Source: Streptomyces griseiscabiei (GTDB taxonomy: Bacteria; Actinomycetota; Actinomycetes; Streptomycetales; Streptomycetaceae). From it: a stretch of DNA of 64,000 bases. The translations under genes and the position numbers were made by a program. The DNA lies in NCBI RefSeq assembly GCF_020010925.1, contig NZ_JAGJBZ010000001.1, positions 186,001-250,000 on the forward strand. Direction: 5' to 3'. Below are positions 42,186 through 50,863 of this stretch, piece after piece (the first letter of the stretch is position 1; each line of letters starts with the position of its first letter). Under the pieces are notes generated by a model. The model ran no database searches. It was not told where the DNA came from and worked only from the letters and a program-made list of their open reading frames with translations.

Positions 42186-43627
42186 GCGGCCGCGCCGGAG
42201 GTACGGCGACGGCCGTGCCGCAGCCAGTGGTACAGGTAGCAGCCGGCGACGAACGGGACGCCGAAGTACAGGGCCGTGGCCTGCGCCGGGTCCAGCGCGA
42301 TTCCGACGAGCGAGCCGAGGCACAGGGCGAAGGCGAGCACGGGCACCACCGGGTAGAAAGGTGTCCGGTACGGAAGGGTGGCCGGGTCCCCTCCCCCGCG
42401 GACGAAGGCCCGCCGGTGGAAGAACTGCGCGGCGACGATGGACATCCAGACCCCGACCGCGGCGAATCCGGCGATCGACACCAGCACCAGATAGACCGTC
42501 TCGGGCGCGGCGACGCTGCTCACCAGGGAGGCCAGACCGCCGAGCATGCTGAGCGAGAGCGCGGTGAGGGGGATGCCACGGCGGCTGAGGCGGCGCAGCG
42601 CCTGCGGTGCCTGCTTCTCCTGGGCGAGGGAGAAAAGCATGCGGGCACAGGAGTACAGGCCGCTGTTGCCGGCCGACAGCAGCGCGGTGATGATCACGAA
42701 GTTCATGACGTCGGCGGCGTAGGGGATGCCGATGGAGGAGAAGACCGTGACGAACGGGCTCTCGTCCAGGCCGACTTCGTCGTACGGGATGGTCGCGGCG
42801 ATCACCGTGATCGCGCCGACGAAGAAGATCAGCAGCCGGATGACGGTGACGCGCAGGGCCTTGGGCACGGCCTGGGCGGGGTTCTCGGTCTCGCCGGCGG
42901 CGACGCCGATCAGCTCGGAGCCGGAGAAGGCGTAGAACGCGGCGAGCACGGTGACCAGGACGCCCGAGAAGCCGTTCGGGAACAGACCGTCCGAGGTGGT
43001 GAAGTTCTCCAGCAGGAACGGGTGGGAGCCGCCGTCGGCTAGGGGGTGGAAGCCGGCCAGGGCGGCGCCGCCCAGGACGATGAGGGCGACCACGGCGACG
43101 ACCTTGACCAGCGAGAACCAGTACTCGGTCTCGCCGAAGACGCGGGCGGAGAAGGCGTTCACCGCGAAGACGACGGCGGCGAAGACCACGCACCAGATCC
43201 AGACGTCGACGCCGGGGAACCAGCGCCGCATCAGCAGCCCGCACGCGGTGAACTCGGAGCCGAGGGCGACGGCCCAGGTCAGCCAGTACAGCCAGGCGGT
43301 GGCGAAGCCCGTGGCGGGGCCGATCGCGCGGGTGGCGTAGATGTGGAAGGCGCCGGAGACGGGGTAGGTGACGGCGAGTTCACCGAGGCAGGTCATCACC
43401 AGCCAGACGACGAACGCGCCCACCAGGTAGGCGAGGACGGCGCCGAGCGGGCCCGCCTGGGAGACGGTGAATCCGGAGCTGAGGAAGAGCCCGGAGCCGA
43501 TGACACCACCCATGGCGATCATGACGAGATGCCGGGAACGCATGGTGCGGCGCAGGCCGTCGCCGGGCGGCTGGGGGGTGGGGTCGGCGGTGGCCGGAGC
43601 GTTCTCCGGTACGGCTGAGACGGACAT
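42182..43627 (-). CDS. Amino acid permease (APC family, GABA/D-Ser/Ala-His type)
   Basis: This 481-residue, roughly 12-helix secondary transporter imports an amino acid. The N-terminus after a short tail reads GLRRTMRSRHLVMIAMGGVIG, the classic APC entry motif, followed by SGLFLSSGFTVSQAGP. Further along come CLGELAVTYPVSGAFHIYAT and FSGSELIGVAAGETENPAQA. ATG 43627 was chosen because AGAGGAGACC precedes it; a longer frame upstream is unlikely. It belongs to a minus-strand operon with HAD and cyclase genes, close to the homoserine/aspartate enzymes, and may be the uptake system for their substrate. Confidence 0.9.
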   Translation of the reverse strand: MSVSAVPENAPATADPTPQPPGDGLRRTMRSRHLVMIAMGGVIGSGLFLSSGFTVSQAGPLGAVLAYLVGAFVVWLVMTCLGELAVTYPVSGAFHIYATRAIGPATGFATAWLYWLTWAVALGSEFTACGLLMRRWFPGVDVWIWCVVFAAVVFAVNAFSARVFGETEYWFSLVKVVAVVALIVLGGAALAGFHPLADGGSHPFLLENFTTSDGLFPNGFSGVLVTVLAAFYAFSGSELIGVAAGETENPAQAVPKALRVTVIRLLIFFVGAITVIAATIPYDEVGLDESPFVTVFSSIGIPYAADVMNFVIITALLSAGNSGLYSCARMLFSLAQEKQAPQALRRLSRRGIPLTALSLSMLGGLASLVSSVAAPETVYLVLVSIAGFAAVGVWMSIVAAQFFHRRAFVRGGGDPATLPYRTPFYPVVPVLAFALCLGSLVGIALDPAQATALYFGVPFVAGCYLYHWLRHGRRRTSGAAA

Positions 43628-43799
43628 GGCGGTCTCCTCTGGGGAGCTGAGCGGGAGGGGCGGGGCGTGGGGGGTGATCGGCACGGCATGGCTGTGGGGT
43701 GTGGCCACTTTCGACGGGTGAGGGGTGCGCGTCGGGGTGGTCGCGCACGGTGGGAGCGGGCGCCCGGTGCGGGCGGCGGGGCTCGGGGGTGGCGGGCGG

Positions 43800-44279
43800 T
43801 CAGGCCCGGGAGACGAGGTCCAGCGGGGCGGAGAGTTCGATCACCGGGATCTCCCAGGGGTGAGCGTCGGTGAGGCGGGCGAGCACCCGGGCCAGGTCGT
43901 CGTCGTCCGCCTCGGCGTCGATGTACGTGGTGACGGCGAGGGTCGAGGAGAGGAACCGTCCGCCGACCGAGCCGAGGGAGGGGCGGGCGCCGGGCCGGAC
44001 GGTGAAGCCCTCGGCGCCGAGGGCCACCTCGAAGACGTCGCCGTAGACGCCGAAGTCCCCGAGTTCGGGCGAGGCCTCCACGACCCGCAGCAGCGAGGCG
44101 AAGGACTCGTCGGCGCGCAGCGCGTCGAGGTCGCCCTCCGCGCACGCGGCCAGGGTCGCGGTCTCGACCGGCCAGTACACCTTGACCGTGCGGACGGTCC
44201 GGCGCCGGACGGGGGCCGGGGCGGCCTCCCGCTCCTCTCCGGCGGCTCCCGGTGTGATCGTCGTCGTGGCCATGCGCAT
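43800..44279 (-). CDS. Small hypothetical protein with CutA/NIF3-like C-terminal motif
   Basis: This protein is about 159 residues (ATG 44279; ATG 44273 possible, both close to GAGGGA). The N-terminal 25 residues are low-complexity. Then come VKVYWPVETATLAACAEGDL, a central EASPELGDFGVYGDVFEVAL and a C-terminal LTDAHPWEIPVIELSAPLDL. The His-Pro-Trp-Glu-x-Pro motif resembles the HPYExP element of CutA and NIF3/YqfO ferredoxin-like folds, which suggests a trimeric or dimeric alpha/beta barrel that may bind metal. Resemblance is limited to that motif. It is the first gene of the permease operon and faces an IclR gene. Confidence 0.55.
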   Translation of the reverse strand: MRMATTTITPGAAGEEREAAPAPVRRRTVRTVKVYWPVETATLAACAEGDLDALRADESFASLLRVVEASPELGDFGVYGDVFEVALGAEGFTVRPGARPSLGSVGGRFLSSTLAVTTYIDAEADDDDLARVLARLTDAHPWEIPVIELSAPLDLVSRA

Positions 44280-44322
44280 CTGTCCCTCGGTGCTCGGCGG
44301 CGGCTGATGCGTGGATGGTAGG

Positions 44323-44341
44323 CCGTGCATTAAATGCACGG
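44323..44341. promoter_or_regulatory. 19-bp perfect palindrome, candidate IclR operator
   Basis: CCGTGCATT-A-AATGCACGG has 9-base arms around one base. It lies in the 181-base region between the divergent small-protein gene and the IclR gene, about 44 bases from the former's start codon. Its length makes chance unlikely. Confidence 0.7.
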
Positions 44342-44346
44342 CAAGA

Positions 44347-44359
44347 TGCAGATGCTGCA
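44347..44359. promoter_or_regulatory. Second palindrome TGCAG-ATG-CTGCA
   Basis: It lies six bases from the previous palindrome and shares the TGCA core. The pair looks like adjacent binding sites for one regulator, probably the neighbouring IclR protein. Confidence 0.5.
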
Positions 44360-44460
44360 CAATTCCGAGAAGCTCGTGCGGGCGGCGATACAGTGCGGAC
44401 CGACAGTCACGTCGGTCGGCACCCCGGGCGACCGCACACGTCGGCACGGCGGAGGAACAC

Positions 44461-45222
44461 GTGGACTCGAGCGTGACCAAGGGGCTGGACGCCCTGTCGG
44501 AACTCGCCGGCACGGCCGGCGGCCATCGCGACGGCGCCGCCGCATCCGTCTCGGAGCTGGCCCGGCAGATGGGACGCGACCGCAGCCAGCTGTCCCGCAT
44601 GGTCACCGCCATGGCCGCGGAGGAGTTCGTCGTCCGCGACGACGTCTCGGGTGGTGTCGCACCGCACTGGCGGCTCTACACGGCGGCACGCGACCTCACG
44701 GCGCACCGGCTGCGCACGGACGGGCTCACCGCCCTGGAGGGCATGGCCGCCGAGACCGGCGAGAGCTGCTACCTCGGCGTCCTGGTCGGCGACACCACCG
44801 TGACCATCGCCGAACGGGTGCCCCAGGGCAGCCGTCAGCTCGGCTCATGGATCGGCCGCCCCTACCCGGCCTACTGCAGCGACTGCGGCCAGGCTCTGCT
44901 CAGCGACGCCGACGACGACGAGGTGACCGCCGTCCTCGCCCGCACCGACTTCGTCCGCCACGGCCCCAACACACCCACCGACCTGGACGACTTCCTGCGC
45001 CGGCTGGAGGTGACCCGGCAGCGCGGCTACTCCGTCGTCGACGAGGAGGCCGAACCGGGCCTGTACTCGGTCGCGGTGCCGGTCCGCGACTTCACCGACG
45101 AGGTCGTCGCCGCCGTGCAGGTCGTCGGCCCGCGACGACGCCTGGAACCCAGGACGCGGGAGTGCGTGGCCGCCGCCCTGCGCTGGGGACGCCACCTGGA
45201 GACGGCCCTGCGCGGCGCCTGA
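44461..45222 (+). CDS. IclR-family transcriptional regulator
   Basis: This 253-residue protein starts at GTG 44461 with GGAGG five bases upstream. Helix-turn-helix: SVSELARQMGRDRSQLSRMV, and VVRDDVSGGVAPHWRLYTAA as the wing/linker. Effector domain: TGESCYLGVLVGDTTVTIAE, YPAYCSDCGQALLSD and YSVVDEEAEPGLYSVAVPV. Divergent from the permease operon with a long palindrome between, so it should control that operon and itself. Second IclR gene in the amino-acid region. Confidence 0.88.
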   Translation: MDSSVTKGLDALSELAGTAGGHRDGAAASVSELARQMGRDRSQLSRMVTAMAAEEFVVRDDVSGGVAPHWRLYTAARDLTAHRLRTDGLTALEGMAAETGESCYLGVLVGDTTVTIAERVPQGSRQLGSWIGRPYPAYCSDCGQALLSDADDDEVTAVLARTDFVRHGPNTPTDLDDFLRRLEVTRQRGYSVVDEEAEPGLYSVAVPVRDFTDEVVAAVQVVGPRRRLEPRTRECVAAALRWGRHLETALRGA

Positions 45223-45315
45223 ACCGAGGCAGTGACGCGATCCGGGCGCCGTCCCCGGGTCAGGACGCTGCCGCGCCGTCGTCGGCGCCGGACCCGTCCT
45301 TCGGCGAGCGCCGTG

Positions 45316-46347
45316 TCATGCCTCGTGCCGTGCGGCAGGGGGCTGTTCTCCCGAGCCGCGGCTGATCAGCCGGGTGGGGACGGTGACGGTGCGGGTGCGG
45401 GAGCGGTCGCCGTCGAGGCGGGTCAGGGCGGTCGCCGCGGCCGCTTTGCCGATCTCCTCGGGGTTCTGGGCGACGACGGTCAGGGCCGGTTCGAGGGCCT
45501 CGGCGAGCGCCACGTCGTCGAAGGCGACGACCGCCACGTCCTTGCGTCTGCTGCGGGCGAGTTCGCTGACCACGCCCAGGGCGACGATGTTGTTGCCGGC
45601 GAACAGCGCGGTGGGAGGATCCGCCAGGTCCAGGAGCTGGGATGTGGCGACCGAAGCACCGTGCTGGTCATGGGCGTTCATGACCAGCGCGCGGTCATGG
45701 GCCAGGCCCGCCTCCCGCAGGGCGTCCCGGTAGCCGGCCAGCCGCTCGCGGCGGGTGTACAGCTTCGTCGGCAGGTCGCCGACGAAGCCGATGCGCCGGT
45801 GTCCGTGGGCGATCAGATGGGCGACGCCGTCGTGCGCGCCCGTGCGGTTGGTGCTGACGACGCTGTCCGTGGTCAGTCCCGCTCCCGGCCGGTCGAGGAA
45901 GACGATGGGCAGCCCGGCGTCGCGATGGGACTTGAGGTGGGCGTGGTCCGCGCCGACGGACGGCACGACCATGAGGATGCTGATCCGGCGGGCGAGGAAC
46001 TTGTCCGTCAGGGCGCGTTCGCGGTCGGGGTCGTCCGCGGACGATCCCATGAGCAGGGTCAGGCCGCGGTTGCCGACCGTGTCCTCGATGCCCCGGGCCA
46101 CGGCCCCGAAGAAGGGGTTGCCGAGTTCGGGGATGACGAGTCCGACGGTGGTGTCGGGGCCGCCGACACGGATGTTGCGTGCCATCAGGTTCGGCTGGAA
46201 GCCCAGCCGGGCCACGGCGGCGAGCACCTGTTCCCTGGTCTGCGCGGAGGCGGGTCCGTCCTCGTTGAGGACACGGGAGACGGTCTTTGCGCTGACTCCC
46301 ACTTCCCGGGCGACATCGGCCAGGGTGGGGCGGCGGTTCGCTGCCAT
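45316..46347 (-). CDS. LacI-family regulator of the fructose/fructan regulon
   Basis: This 343-residue repressor has N-terminal DNA-binding domain RPTLADVAREVGVSAKTVSR followed by the hinge-helix region (ARLGFQPNLMARNIRV). The sugar-binding core includes LVIPELGNPFFGAVARGIED, IVFLDRPGAGLTTDSVVSTN and VAVVAFDDVALAEALEPALT. It is the last gene downstream of the sugar ABC importer genes, behind a 10-bp hairpin. Candidate operators are the 25-bp motifs at 49505-49529 and 50737-50761, before the importer/kinase pair and the secreted GH32 gene. The inducer is probably fructose or a derivative. Confidence 0.88.
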   Translation of the reverse strand: MAANRRPTLADVAREVGVSAKTVSRVLNEDGPASAQTREQVLAAVARLGFQPNLMARNIRVGGPDTTVGLVIPELGNPFFGAVARGIEDTVGNRGLTLLMGSSADDPDRERALTDKFLARRISILMVVPSVGADHAHLKSHRDAGLPIVFLDRPGAGLTTDSVVSTNRTGAHDGVAHLIAHGHRRIGFVGDLPTKLYTRRERLAGYRDALREAGLAHDRALVMNAHDQHGASVATSQLLDLADPPTALFAGNNIVALGVVSELARSRRKDVAVVAFDDVALAEALEPALTVVAQNPEEIGKAAAATALTRLDGDRSRTRTVTVPTRLISRGSGEQPPAARHEA

Positions 46348-46372
46348 GGAGGAAACGGTCTCCTTGCTCGTC

Positions 46373-46400
46373 GGTTCCGGCCTGGGCCTCGGCCGGAACC
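46373..46400 (-). other. Intercistronic hairpin between ATPase and LacI genes
   Basis: Arms GGTTCCGGCC (46373-46382) and GGCCGGAACC (46391-46400) with an 8-base loop would reduce read-through into the regulator gene. Confidence 0.6.
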
Positions 46401-46419
46401 CGTAGCTGCTGAAGGTTGG

Positions 46420-47256
46420 TCAGTTGGCCTGGACCCCTGCGGCCTTGGCTGCCTCGGAATCCGCGACGACGGTACCTCCCGCCGCGTCGACGGTGAGCGC
46501 GCCGGTCATGATCGCGACGACCTCGGCCATGGAGTAGTCGGAGGGCTTGATCACGGCGGCCCGCCGGCCCAGCCGGTGGACGTGGATACGGTCGGCGATC
46601 TCGAAGACGTGCGGCATGTTGTGGCTGATGAGGACGACCGGCAGCCCCTTGTCGCGGACCCGCCGGATCAGGTCGAGGACCTGACCGGACTCCTTGACGC
46701 CGAGGGCGGCGGTGGGTTCGTCCATGACGACGACGCTGCGCGCCCAGGCGACGGAGCGGGCGACGGCGACGGCCTGGCGCTGTCCGCCGGACAGGGTCTC
46801 GACCGACTGGGTCAGCGAGCCCAGTCCGATCTTCAGGTCGGCCATGTGTTCGGCGGCCTCGTCGCGCATGCGCTTCTTGTCGAGCATGCGGAAGACGCTG
46901 CCGAGGACACCGGGCCGGCGCAGTTCGCGGCCCAGGAACATGTTGGAGGCGATGTCCATGGAGGCGGCCACGGCGAGGTCCTGGTACACCGTCTCGATGC
47001 CGTGGGCGCGGGCGCTCTGCGGTCCGGAGAAGGTGATGGGTTCGCCGCCCAGGCGTATCTCGCCCGCGTCGGGGGTCACCGCGCCGGTGAGGGCCTTGAT
47101 CAGGCTGGTCTTGCCGGCGCCGTTGTCGCCGATGACGGCGAGGACCTCGCCGGGCAGCAGGTCGAAGTCGGCGCCGTCGATGGCGGTGACGTGGCCGTAG
47201 CGCTTGACCAGGCCGCGGGCCTGCAGAACGGGCGTGACGGTGCTGGTGGCGGTCAT
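46420..47256 (-). CDS. Sugar ABC transporter ATPase (single domain, FrcA-like)
   Basis: This 278-residue ATPase has one nucleotide-binding domain: Walker A GDNGAGKTSL, signature LSGGQRQA, Walker B VVVMDEPTAALG and switch His in LISHNMPHV. Single-domain CUT2 ATPases of this size are typical of fructose (Frc) systems in contrast to tandem RbsA types. ATG 47256 overlaps the permease stop. The C-terminal 20 residues are an Ala/Val-rich tail. Fructose as substrate is supported by the linked PfkB kinase and GH32 gene. Confidence 0.9.
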   Translation of the reverse strand: MTATSTVTPVLQARGLVKRYGHVTAIDGADFDLLPGEVLAVIGDNGAGKTSLIKALTGAVTPDAGEIRLGGEPITFSGPQSARAHGIETVYQDLAVAASMDIASNMFLGRELRRPGVLGSVFRMLDKKRMRDEAAEHMADLKIGLGSLTQSVETLSGGQRQAVAVARSVAWARSVVVMDEPTAALGVKESGQVLDLIRRVRDKGLPVVLISHNMPHVFEIADRIHVHRLGRRAAVIKPSDYSMAEVVAIMTGALTVDAAGGTVVADSEAAKAAGVQAN

Positions 47257-48266
47257 CGTGCCTTCTTCCGGGAGATCTGGTCGACGGTCACCGCGAGGAT
47301 CACCAGGACGCCCGTGATCAGGGTCTGGTAGATCGAGGCGACGCCCATCAGCTGCAGGCCGTTGCGGAACACGCCCACGATGAGCACGCCGATGAACGTG
47401 CCGAGGACCGAGCCGCGCCCGCCGAAGAGGCTGGTGCCGCCGAGGACCACGGCGGTGATGCTGTCGAGGTTGTCGGTCTGCCCGGCCTGCGGGTCGCCGA
47501 CCCCGGTGCGGGAGATCAGCAGCAGGGCGGCGATGCCGTAGAGGATGCCGGCGACGGTGTAGACACCGATGGTGAGCCGGCCCGTGCGGATGCCGTTCAG
47601 GCGCGCCGCCTCCGGGCTGTTGCCCAGGGCGTAGACATGACGGCCCCAGCCGGTGCTGCTCAGCGCGTAGGCGAGCAGGAGGAACAGGGCGATCGTGACC
47701 AGGGACCCGTAGGTGATGTCGGTCTTGCCGAGCGGGAAGGTCTGCCCGAGGGCCGTGAGCGGGCCGGGCAGGTTGGTGACGGTCTGTTCCTCGGAGTAGA
47801 TGTGGGTCAGGGCGAACGCCACGTTGAGCATGCCGAGGGTGACGATGAACGGCGGCAGCGGGATCTTCTGCACCAGCAGGCCGTTGAGCAGTCCGAAGCC
47901 GCCGCAGACGACCAGCCCCAGGGCGATCGCGGCGAGCGGGGGCAGGGAGCCCTCGGCGGCCATCTTGGCGATCATGATGCTGCCGAAGGCCATCACGGCA
48001 CCGCACGACAGGTCGATGCCCGCCGTGAGGATGATCAGGGTCTGGCCGATGGCGAGCGTGCCGACGACCATGACCTGCTGCACGATCAGCGAGAAGTTGC
48101 CGCCGGTGAGGAACTGGTCGGACGAGAGGGAGAAGAAGGCACAGGCCAGGAGCAGGGCGACCAGGGGGCCGGTGGTCGGTGCCGTGAGCAGTCGGCGGGC
48201 CGGGTTCGGTGCTTTGAGCTCGGCGTACGGCGAGGACGTGTCCGGTGGTGTGGTCGTGGCAGTCAT
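47253..48266 (-). CDS. Sugar ABC transporter permease (FrcC/RbsC-like)
   Basis: This 337-residue membrane channel has about nine or ten helices. Family motifs: TLIILTAGIDLSCGAVMAFG (loop after helix 2), [39 protein letters not shown] (coupling loop contacting the ATPase) and TAVVLGGTSLFGGRGSVLG. It lies 150 bases downstream of the binding-protein gene, a gap filled by a strong stem-loop, and overlaps the ATPase gene. Confidence 0.92.
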   Translation of the reverse strand: MTATTTPPDTSSPYAELKAPNPARRLLTAPTTGPLVALLLACAFFSLSSDQFLTGGNFSLIVQQVMVVGTLAIGQTLIILTAGIDLSCGAVMAFGSIMIAKMAAEGSLPPLAAIALGLVVCGGFGLLNGLLVQKIPLPPFIVTLGMLNVAFALTHIYSEEQTVTNLPGPLTALGQTFPLGKTDITYGSLVTIALFLLLAYALSSTGWGRHVYALGNSPEAARLNGIRTGRLTIGVYTVAGILYGIAALLLISRTGVGDPQAGQTDNLDSITAVVLGGTSLFGGRGSVLGTFIGVLIVGVFRNGLQLMGVASIYQTLITGVLVILAVTVDQISRKKAR

Positions 48267-48339
48267 GCGAGGTCCTTGTCGGAAGACAGAGGTCGTCGCC
48301 CGCGCTGATCGGAGACGATCGGCGGACAGGAGGACGGGC

Positions 48340-48376
48340 GGGCGGCCGTCCCGATCGAGGGAAGGGACGGCCGCCC
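48340..48376 (-). other. Strong intercistronic stem-loop after the binding-protein gene
   Basis: Perfect 13-base arms GGGCGGCCGTCCC (48340-48352) and GGGACGGCCGCCC (48364-48376) with an 11-base loop. Such structures between binding-protein and permease genes protect the upstream message and lower downstream expression. Confidence 0.75.
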
Positions 48377-48416
48377 CGCTGAGAGGTGAGGCTGTCGTAC
48401 GGCCTCAGGGGGCGGC

Positions 48417-49439
48417 TCAGCCCCAGCAGTTCTCCAGGCCGTAGGCGGTGTCCTTGGACGTGATCCCGTCCTGCGCCTTGTCGGTGATCAGGGTGACGCC
48501 CGTGTCGGTGTAACCGGACGCCTTCTTGCCGTCCTTGGCGAAGGTGACGACGGCCTTGACGCCCTCGGCTGCCATCTTCAGCGGGTACTGCTGCGAGGTC
48601 GCGGCGATCTTGCCGTCCTTGACGGCCTGGGTGCCGGTGCAGCCGCCGTCGACGGAGACGATCAGGACGTCCTTCTCGCGGCCCTTGGCCTTGAGCGCGG
48701 TGTACGCGCCCAGCGCGGCCGGCTCGTTGATCGTGTAGACGACGTTGATGTCCGGCTCCTTCTGGAGACAGTTCTCCATCGCCGTCTGGCCCTTGGCCTG
48801 GTCGCCGCCGGTGTCCTGGGCACAGGCGACGTCCTTGTCGGTGGCGCCGAACCCCTTGAGGAATCCGTCGTGCCGCTGGACGCCGACGGAGACGCCCGGC
48901 GCGAGGTCGAGGGCGGCTATCTTCGCGGTCTTGCCCTTCATCGCGGCCTTGGCGTACTCGCCGATCAGCTCGCCCGCCTTCAGGTTGTCGGTGGCGAACA
49001 GGGCGTCGACGGCGCTCTCGGGCTCGGTGGGGGTGTCCAGGGCGATCACCAGGACGCCCTTGGCCTTGGCCTTCTCGATGGCGGGCACGATGGCCTTGGA
49101 GTCGCTCGGGGTGATCAGGATGCCCTTCACACCGGCGGCGACCATGTTCTCGATGGCGGTGACCTGACCGGCGTTGTCGCCGTCGAACTTGCCGGCCGCC
49201 GTCATCAGCTTGACGCCCTCGGCCTTCGCGGCGTCCTCCGCGCCCTCCTTCATCTTCACGAAGAACGGGTTGGTGTCGGTCTTGGTGATCAGACCGACCT
49301 TGACCTCGCCCGAACCGGCACTGGCCGAACCCGATCCGGTACCGGAACCGGAGCCGCAGGCCGTCAGGGTGAGGGCCGCGACGCCCGTGATGGCAGCGGC
49401 TCTGAGGAGAGAGGAGGACAGGCGCGTGGTGCGAGACAT
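48417..49439 (-). CDS. Sugar-binding lipoprotein (FrcB/RbsB-like)
   Basis: This 340-residue protein has signal and lipobox LTLTACGSG after a short basic start ([18 protein letters not shown]) and a Gly/Ser linker. The mature part has the RbsB layout: [60 protein letters not shown] and [23 protein letters not shown] 49439 has AGGAGTC upstream. It is the first gene of the importer transcript; the 25-bp operator lies 66-90 bases before it, shared with the divergent kinase gene. Confidence 0.91.
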   Translation of the reverse strand: MSRTTRLSSSLLRAAAITGVAALTLTACGSGSGTGSGSASAGSGEVKVGLITKTDTNPFFVKMKEGAEDAAKAEGVKLMTAAGKFDGDNAGQVTAIENMVAAGVKGILITPSDSKAIVPAIEKAKAKGVLVIALDTPTEPESAVDALFATDNLKAGELIGEYAKAAMKGKTAKIAALDLAPGVSVGVQRHDGFLKGFGATDKDVACAQDTGGDQAKGQTAMENCLQKEPDINVVYTINEPAALGAYTALKAKGREKDVLIVSVDGGCTGTQAVKDGKIAATSQQYPLKMAAEGVKAVVTFAKDGKKASGYTDTGVTLITDKAQDGITSKDTAYGLENCWG

Positions 49440-49504
49440 GAACGACTCCTGTGGGATAGCGGGCGGCACAGGGCAGGGTGCGGGCATGCCGCCCCCGGTG
49501 TCAC

Positions 49505-49529
49505 CGTTGACTTATGTCATCGTTGACAC
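49505..49529. promoter_or_regulatory. LacI operator A of the fructan regulon
   Basis: The 25-base motif begins CGTTGACTTATGTCA and contains the perfect palindrome TGTCA-TCGT-TGACA at 49515-49528. It aligns to operator B (50737-50761) at 21 of 25 positions. It sits between the divergent binding-protein and kinase genes. Confidence 0.75.
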
Positions 49530-49686
49530 TGCATGGCGAGGATGATGGACTCCGTCTCCCGGCAACGTCAATGCCTTCCGCCCGTCACAAATCGGCAACG
49601 CCCCGCAGCCGCCGGTCACCGGCCGGGAGGAGGCAGGCGTGCGCCCCGCCCCGTGTGCCCGTCCCACCGCGAGAGAAGAGCCGCAC

Positions 49687-50649
49687 ATGAGCCCGCGCCA
49701 GATCACCGTTCTGGGAGAGTGCGTCGCCGACGCCTTCACCGAACCCGTAAGCGCCTCCAGCGAACTCGCCCTGCGGGTGCTGCCGGGCGGCGGACCCGCG
49801 AACACGGCGGTGGCCCTGGCCCGCCTCGGCACCCGGTCCCGCTTTCTCGCGCGGCTGTCCGGCGATGTGTTCGGCCGCCTGTTCCGCGCCCATCTCCAGG
49901 CGTCCGGCGTCGACCTCTCGGACGCCGTCGCGGCGGCAGAGCCCAGCACGCTGGCCGTGGCCGAGCTGGACGCCCACGGGCAGGCCGCGTTCTCCTTCCA
50001 CGCGCAGAACACCGCCGACTGGCAGTGGACTCCGGGAGAACTGGCGGGAGTCGACCTGTCCGACACCTCCTGTCTGCACACCGGCTCACTTGCCCTGGTC
50101 AGGGAGCCCGGCGCGGCCGTGGTGGAGGAGTTCCTGGCGGGGGCCTCGGCCGAGGCCACCATCAGCGTCGATCCCAATGTCCGGCCTCTGCTGGTGCACC
50201 CGGACGTCTACCGCGCCCGGCTGCCGCACTGGTGCTCCCTCGCCGACATCCTGCGCCTCAGCGAGGACGACCTGCACTTCCTCCTGCCGGACACCGCGCC
50301 GGAGGCGGCGTGCGACCTGTGGCACGCGGCCGGGGCGCGCCTTGTCGTGATCACCCGGGGTGCCGGCGGCGCCCTGGCCTCGCTGGACGGCGAACGCGTC
50401 TCGGTACCGGCGGTGGCGACACGGGTCGTCGACACGGTGGGAGCCGGGGACTCCTTCACCGCCGGGCTGCTGCACCACCTCGACACCCGCGGACTTCTCG
50501 GTGGCCGGCTCGCCTCCGTGGGCCTCGACGATGTCGCGGAAGCCGGCCGGTTCGCCGCTCGGGTAGCGGCTCTGACCTGCTCCGTCGCGGGCCCGAATCC
50601 GCCGTGGCACGACCAGTTGGCACAACTCGCGACAGCAGATCACGCCTGA
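49687..50649 (+). CDS. PfkB-family carbohydrate kinase, probable fructokinase
   Basis: This 320-residue kinase has N-terminal QITVLGECVADAF, glycine-rich loop GGGPANTAVALARLG, a lid strand region (FSFHAQNTADWQW) and the C-terminal catalytic motif VDTVGAGDSFTAGLLHHL with the base Asp. It fits fructokinases/ribokinases. ATG 49687 was chosen because the upstream frame is proline- and arginine-rich filler. It is transcribed away from the importer genes under the shared LacI operator and followed by the secreted GH32 gene, so it most likely phosphorylates imported fructose. Confidence 0.87.
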   Translation: MSPRQITVLGECVADAFTEPVSASSELALRVLPGGGPANTAVALARLGTRSRFLARLSGDVFGRLFRAHLQASGVDLSDAVAAAEPSTLAVAELDAHGQAAFSFHAQNTADWQWTPGELAGVDLSDTSCLHTGSLALVREPGAAVVEEFLAGASAEATISVDPNVRPLLVHPDVYRARLPHWCSLADILRLSEDDLHFLLPDTAPEAACDLWHAAGARLVVITRGAGGALASLDGERVSVPAVATRVVDTVGAGDSFTAGLLHHLDTRGLLGGRLASVGLDDVAEAGRFAARVAALTCSVAGPNPPWHDQLAQLATADHA

Positions 50650-50736
50650 CGGACAGACAGGCCGCACCAGCCAATCTCGTCCGGACCGTTGACGTGTTGG
50701 CCGGATTGCACCCATCATCGGGCCACTCGATGTCAG

Positions 50737-50761
50737 CGTTGACACAAGTCATCGCTGACAC
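50737..50761. promoter_or_regulatory. LacI operator B upstream of the GH32 gene
   Basis: The 25-base motif begins CGTTGACACAAGTCA and includes AGTCA-TCGC-TGACA (50747-50760). A further perfect palindrome TGTCA-GCGT-TGACA (50731-50744) overlaps its left end, so two sites lie 16 bases apart. Confidence 0.75.
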
Positions 50762-50863
50762 ACTCTGGTCGGCGGTGTGGACGACATCGCGGACCGGGGC
50801 GTCACATCGTCGGGCCGCCCGCCGCAGGCTGTGCTGCGTGGAGCCCGCAGCACAGGAGACACC

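Noticed and set aside
45232..47331. 699-codon plus-strand open frame across LacI and ATPase genes
   Set aside because: Both opposite-strand genes have clear motifs and normal starts; this frame has none.
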